NCBI RefSeq assembly: GCF_001612845.1
Contig: NZ_BDBF01000011.1
Location: 1-64,000 of the forward strand
Source: Nocardia elegans NBRC 108235
Lineage (GTDB): Bacteria; Actinomycetota; Actinomycetes; Mycobacteriales; Mycobacteriaceae
Direction of reading: 5' to 3'
DNA length: 64,000 nucleotides
The stretch's first letter is position 1. Every line of letters begins with the position of its first letter. Below the pieces are notes generated by a model that searched no databases, was not told the DNA's origin, and saw nothing but the letters and a program-made list of their open reading frames with translations. Shown piece after piece: positions 61,829 to 64,000 of the stretch. Made by a program: the position numbers and the translations under genes.

Positions 61829-62314
61829 ATGACCGAGACGAGCAGCGCCGAGACGAACAACGACACCCCCGCGTTCGCGGATGTGGTGAACGGCGCGCTG
61901 GAGTTCACCATCCCGATCGCGCACAAGATGGGTGTAAAGGCACTCGAGGTGCGGCCCGGATTCGCGGCCACCACCGTGCCGATCGAGGGCAACGGCAACC
62001 ACTTCGGCGTCATGTACGCCGGCGTGCTGTTCACCGTCGCGGAGATTCTCGGCGGTGCGATTCCGATCGCCACCTTCGACAACGCCAAGTACTACCCGCT
62101 GGTGAAGGACCTGCAGATCTTCTTCCGCAAGCCGGCGAAAACCGATGTGCGCGCCGAGGCTTCGCTGTCGGAGGAGGAGATCGCGCGGGTGATCGCCGCC
62201 GCCGAGGCCAACGGTAAGGCCGATTTCACCCTCGAGGCCACGGTGACCGACGCCGACGGCGTGGTGGTCGCCGAGACCCGCGGGCTCTACCAGTTGCGCG
62301 CGCACGGAAAGTAG
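61829..62314 (+). CDS. hotdog-fold thioesterase-like protein, DUF4442/YiiD type
   Basis: A 161-residue hotdog-fold protein. The segment NHFGVMYAGVLFTVAEILGG is the DUF4442-type active-site helix (PaaI/YiiD-like), followed by an edge strand with KDLQIFFRKPAKTDVRAEA. It probably hydrolyses or binds acyl thioesters; its place between two acyl-CoA ligase genes supports a role in acyl-CoA handling. No signal peptide. The ATG at 61829 has AGAAAGGG about 7 bases upstream. Confidence 0.75.
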   Translation: MTETSSAETNNDTPAFADVVNGALEFTIPIAHKMGVKALEVRPGFAATTVPIEGNGNHFGVMYAGVLFTVAEILGGAIPIATFDNAKYYPLVKDLQIFFRKPAKTDVRAEASLSEEEIARVIAAAEANGKADFTLEATVTDADGVVVAETRGLYQLRAHGK

Positions 62315-62330
62315 GAAGTCCGGCAGGAGC

Positions 62331-62376
62331 GACCCCGCCCGCACGGCTGCGGTCGACCGATCGTGCGCGGCGGGGT
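62331..62376 (+). terminator. imperfect hairpin after the thioesterase-like gene, candidate terminator
   Basis: CCCCGCCCGCAC and GTGCGCGGCGGGG pair with one bulge across an 18-base loop, shortly after the stop at 62314. No T-run follows. Confidence 0.35.
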
Positions 62377-62563
62377 TACGGTGAGGGCGCGTACCGTCGA
62401 AGGGGCGGTGTTGTATGCGCCCGACAGGGGAGCCCGCGTGGCCACGCAGCCGTAGCCTCCTCGCGGACCCCCGGCTCCACCGGGCGGGGACAGAGAGGTC
62501 CGGGGTCATGGGCGTGCACCGCCATCCGATGCGAGACAGTCGGCGCGGCAGGGGGATTCGAGC

Positions 62564-64000
62564 ATGACGGTGAATCTGTTACGCACGGTGATCGCACGGG
62601 CGTGGTCCGAGCTGGAATATCTGCGGCTGGCGGTCGGCAGTGGCGTGGTCGGCATCGACTCGCCGTTGACGTTGCTGTCCGCGGGCGACGCGCTACTGCG
62701 TCACGGTGCGCTGGCCGCGCTGCTGCGGCTGGCCGCCGCCCGCTACGGCGATCGCGCCGCCGTGATCGACGACCTCGGCGCGCTGAGCTATCGGGAACTC
62801 GACGACCGCTCCAACCGGCTGGCCAACGAATGGCGCAAGCGCGGACTGCGCACCGGCGAGGGCGTGGCGATTCTGGCCCGCAATCACCGCGGGCTGCTCG
62901 ACGCGGTCTTCGCCGCGGCCAAATGCGGGGCCCGGATCATCCTGCTGAACACCGACTTCGCCGGGCCGCAACTACGCGATGTGACCGCCCGGGAGGGGGC
63001 GGATCTGCTGGTGTACGACGAGGAGTACGAATCCATCCTCGGCGATCTGAGCCCCGAGCGGGGAGCGTATCGGGCCTGGTCGGAGACCGGGCACACCTCC
63101 AGCCTGGAATCGCTGATCACCGCCGGCTCGCCCGCCACGCCGCCGTTCTCGCGCTCCGGAGCCAAGATCATCCTGCTGACCAGCGGCACCACCGGCACAC
63201 CCAAGGGCGCGCCGCGGTCGGAGCCGCGTTCGCTGGAACCGCTGGGCGCGATTCTCAGCAAGGTGCCGTTCCGGACCCGCGAGGTGACCGAATGCCCGGC
63301 GCCGCTGTTCCACACCCTCGGCTTCGCGATGTCGTTGCTGGCCATCGGTTTCGGCTCGACACTGGTGATCCGGCGGCGATTCGATCCGCAGCGGGTGATC
63401 GACAGCATGGCCGAACATCACGCGACCGCGCTGATCGTGGTGCCGGTGATGCTCGCGCGCATGGTCGAACTGGGGCCGGAGGCGGTGAGCGAGCGGGATC
63501 TGTCGGCGCTGCGCATCGTTTTCGTCGCCGGATCGCAGTTGGGCGCCGAGCTGTGCCGACGGGTGACCGCCACCTTCGGGCCGGTCGTCTACAACCTGTA
63601 CGGATCCACCGAGGTGGCCTACGCCACCGTCGCCACGCCGGAGGATCTGGCGGAGGAACCGGGATGTGTGGGCTCACCGGTGGCGGGCGCGGTGGTCGAG
63701 ATCCTCGACGAGCAGGGCGAGCCGGTGCCGCCGGGGACCACGGGGCGGATCTTCGTCCGCAACGCGATTCCGTTCGACGGCTATACCGGTGGCGGCGGCA
63801 AGGAACAGATCCGCGGGCTGATGTCCACCGGCGATGTCGGTCATTTCGATTCCGCCGGAAGGCTTTTCATCGACGGCCGCGACGACGACATGATCGTCTC
63901 GGGCGGGGAGAACGTGTTCCCGGCCGAGGTCGAGGAATTGCTCGACGCGCATCCGGACGTGCGGGAGGCCGCGGTCATCGGGGTGCCCGACGACGAATAC
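62564..64000 (+). CDS. long-chain acyl-CoA ligase, FadD-like, 3' truncated by window end
   Basis: An open frame of at least 479 codons runs from the ATG at 62564 to the window end. It is absent from simple complete-ORF lists because it has no stop. The P-loop is LLTSGTTGTPKGAPRS, the A5 region is NLYGSTEVAYATVA, the core is STGDVGHFDSAGRLFIDGRDDDMI and the hinge is VSGGENVFPAEVEELL (each quoted short). An N-terminal hydrophobic segment (about 18-40) precedes the ligase fold, as in FadD12/FadD2-like proteins. The catalytic C-terminal Lys lies beyond the window. Confidence 0.85.
   Translation, partial: MTVNLLRTVIARAWSELEYLRLAVGSGVVGIDSPLTLLSAGDALLRHGALAALLRLAAARYGDRAAVIDDLGALSYRELDDRSNRLANEWRKRGLRTGEGVAILARNHRGLLDAVFAAAKCGARIILLNTDFAGPQLRDVTAREGADLLVYDEEYESILGDLSPERGAYRAWSETGHTSSLESLITAGSPATPPFSRSGAKIILLTSGTTGTPKGAPRSEPRSLEPLGAILSKVPFRTREVTECPAPLFHTLGFAMSLLAIGFGSTLVIRRRFDPQRVIDSMAEHHATALIVVPVMLARMVELGPEAVSERDLSALRIVFVAGSQLGAELCRRVTATFGPVVYNLYGSTEVAYATVATPEDLAEEPGCVGSPVAGAVVEILDEQGEPVPPGTTGRIFVRNAIPFDGYTGGGGKEQIRGLMSTGDVGHFDSAGRLFIDGRDDDMIVSGGENVFPAEVEELLDAHPDVREAAVIGVPDDEY

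Noticed and set aside
1..64000. CRISPR arrays, insertion sequences, prophage
   Set aside because: No regularly spaced direct repeats with unique spacers, no transposase or integrase motifs, and no phage structural genes were seen.

Overview
The window looks like chromosome from a high-GC member of the Mycobacteriales, most likely Nocardia or a close relative. The evidence is the strong G/C bias at third codon positions, PrrA/PrrB- and EchA6-like proteins close to those of Mycobacterium tuberculosis (Mtb), a haemophore-like secreted protein, an F420-type reductase, mycobacterial-type LigD, DesA3-like desaturase, and many fatty-acid and Baeyer-Villiger genes. This is recognition from sequence patterns and memory; no database search was run. 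No insertion sequence, CRISPR array, rRNA or prophage was seen. One tRNA gene (Arg, anticodon CCT) is present.

Layout. 1-2.9 kb: the end of sepH, a DUF6928 protein, a DUF2537 membrane protein overlapping a SpoU/TrmH RNA methylase (same order as Mtb Rv0883c-Rv0881), and an FKBP. 2.9-8.9 kb (minus strand): a propionyl/acetyl-CoA-synthetase-like enzyme, a haemophore-like protein, prrA-prrB, and a short YhgE/Pip-like protein. 9.3-14.3 kb: a complete conservon (cvnA-B-C-D), whose CvnA kinase carries a very long LPQR repeat tail. 14.4-23 kb: accD3, an aldo/keto reductase, a flavoprotein, echA6, an Rv0906-like metallohydrolase, an orphan MT0933-type antitoxin and the NHEJ ligase ligD. 23.2-30.5 kb: a secreted protein, a two-gene ECF vitamin-type transporter (S-A-A fusion plus T), a BVMO, a phosphodiesterase and a pseudouridine synthase. 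30.6-43.1 kb: an acyl-CoA dehydrogenase, a P450-TetR pair, an amino-acid permease, an NlpC/P60 hydrolase, an MHYT protein, a deazaflavin reductase-MarR pair, a desaturase, a second P450 and a SigJ/ECF41 sigma factor. 43.3-48.6 kb: a DUF3298 lipoprotein, then a complete lasso-peptide cluster on the minus strand (precursor A, cyclase C, RRE protein B1, protease B2, exporter D). 49.4-64 kb: a PAS-GGDEF protein, an FAD monooxygenase, a small Gly/Trp/Asn repeat protein, tRNA-Arg, an Acg-type nitroreductase facing a universal stress protein, an F420-type luciferase-like enzyme, an M28 peptidase, a second BVMO, an acyl-CoA ligase, a hotdog thioesterase and a truncated second acyl-CoA ligase.

The best candidate for an undescribed system is the lasso-peptide operon at 44.1-48.6 kb. 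Its 46-residue precursor aligns with the lariatin leader and predicts a 17-residue core (GVFTTESDLLVGRRGMI) with an 8-residue Gly1-Asp8 ring. It has a long untranslated leader and no isopeptidase gene. Other notable signals are the LPQR expansion in CvnA, two matching palindromes that look like MarR operators, a TetR-operator-like palindrome inside a near-canonical leaderless P450 promoter, and two perfect hairpins in tandem between divergent genes at 59.8 kb.
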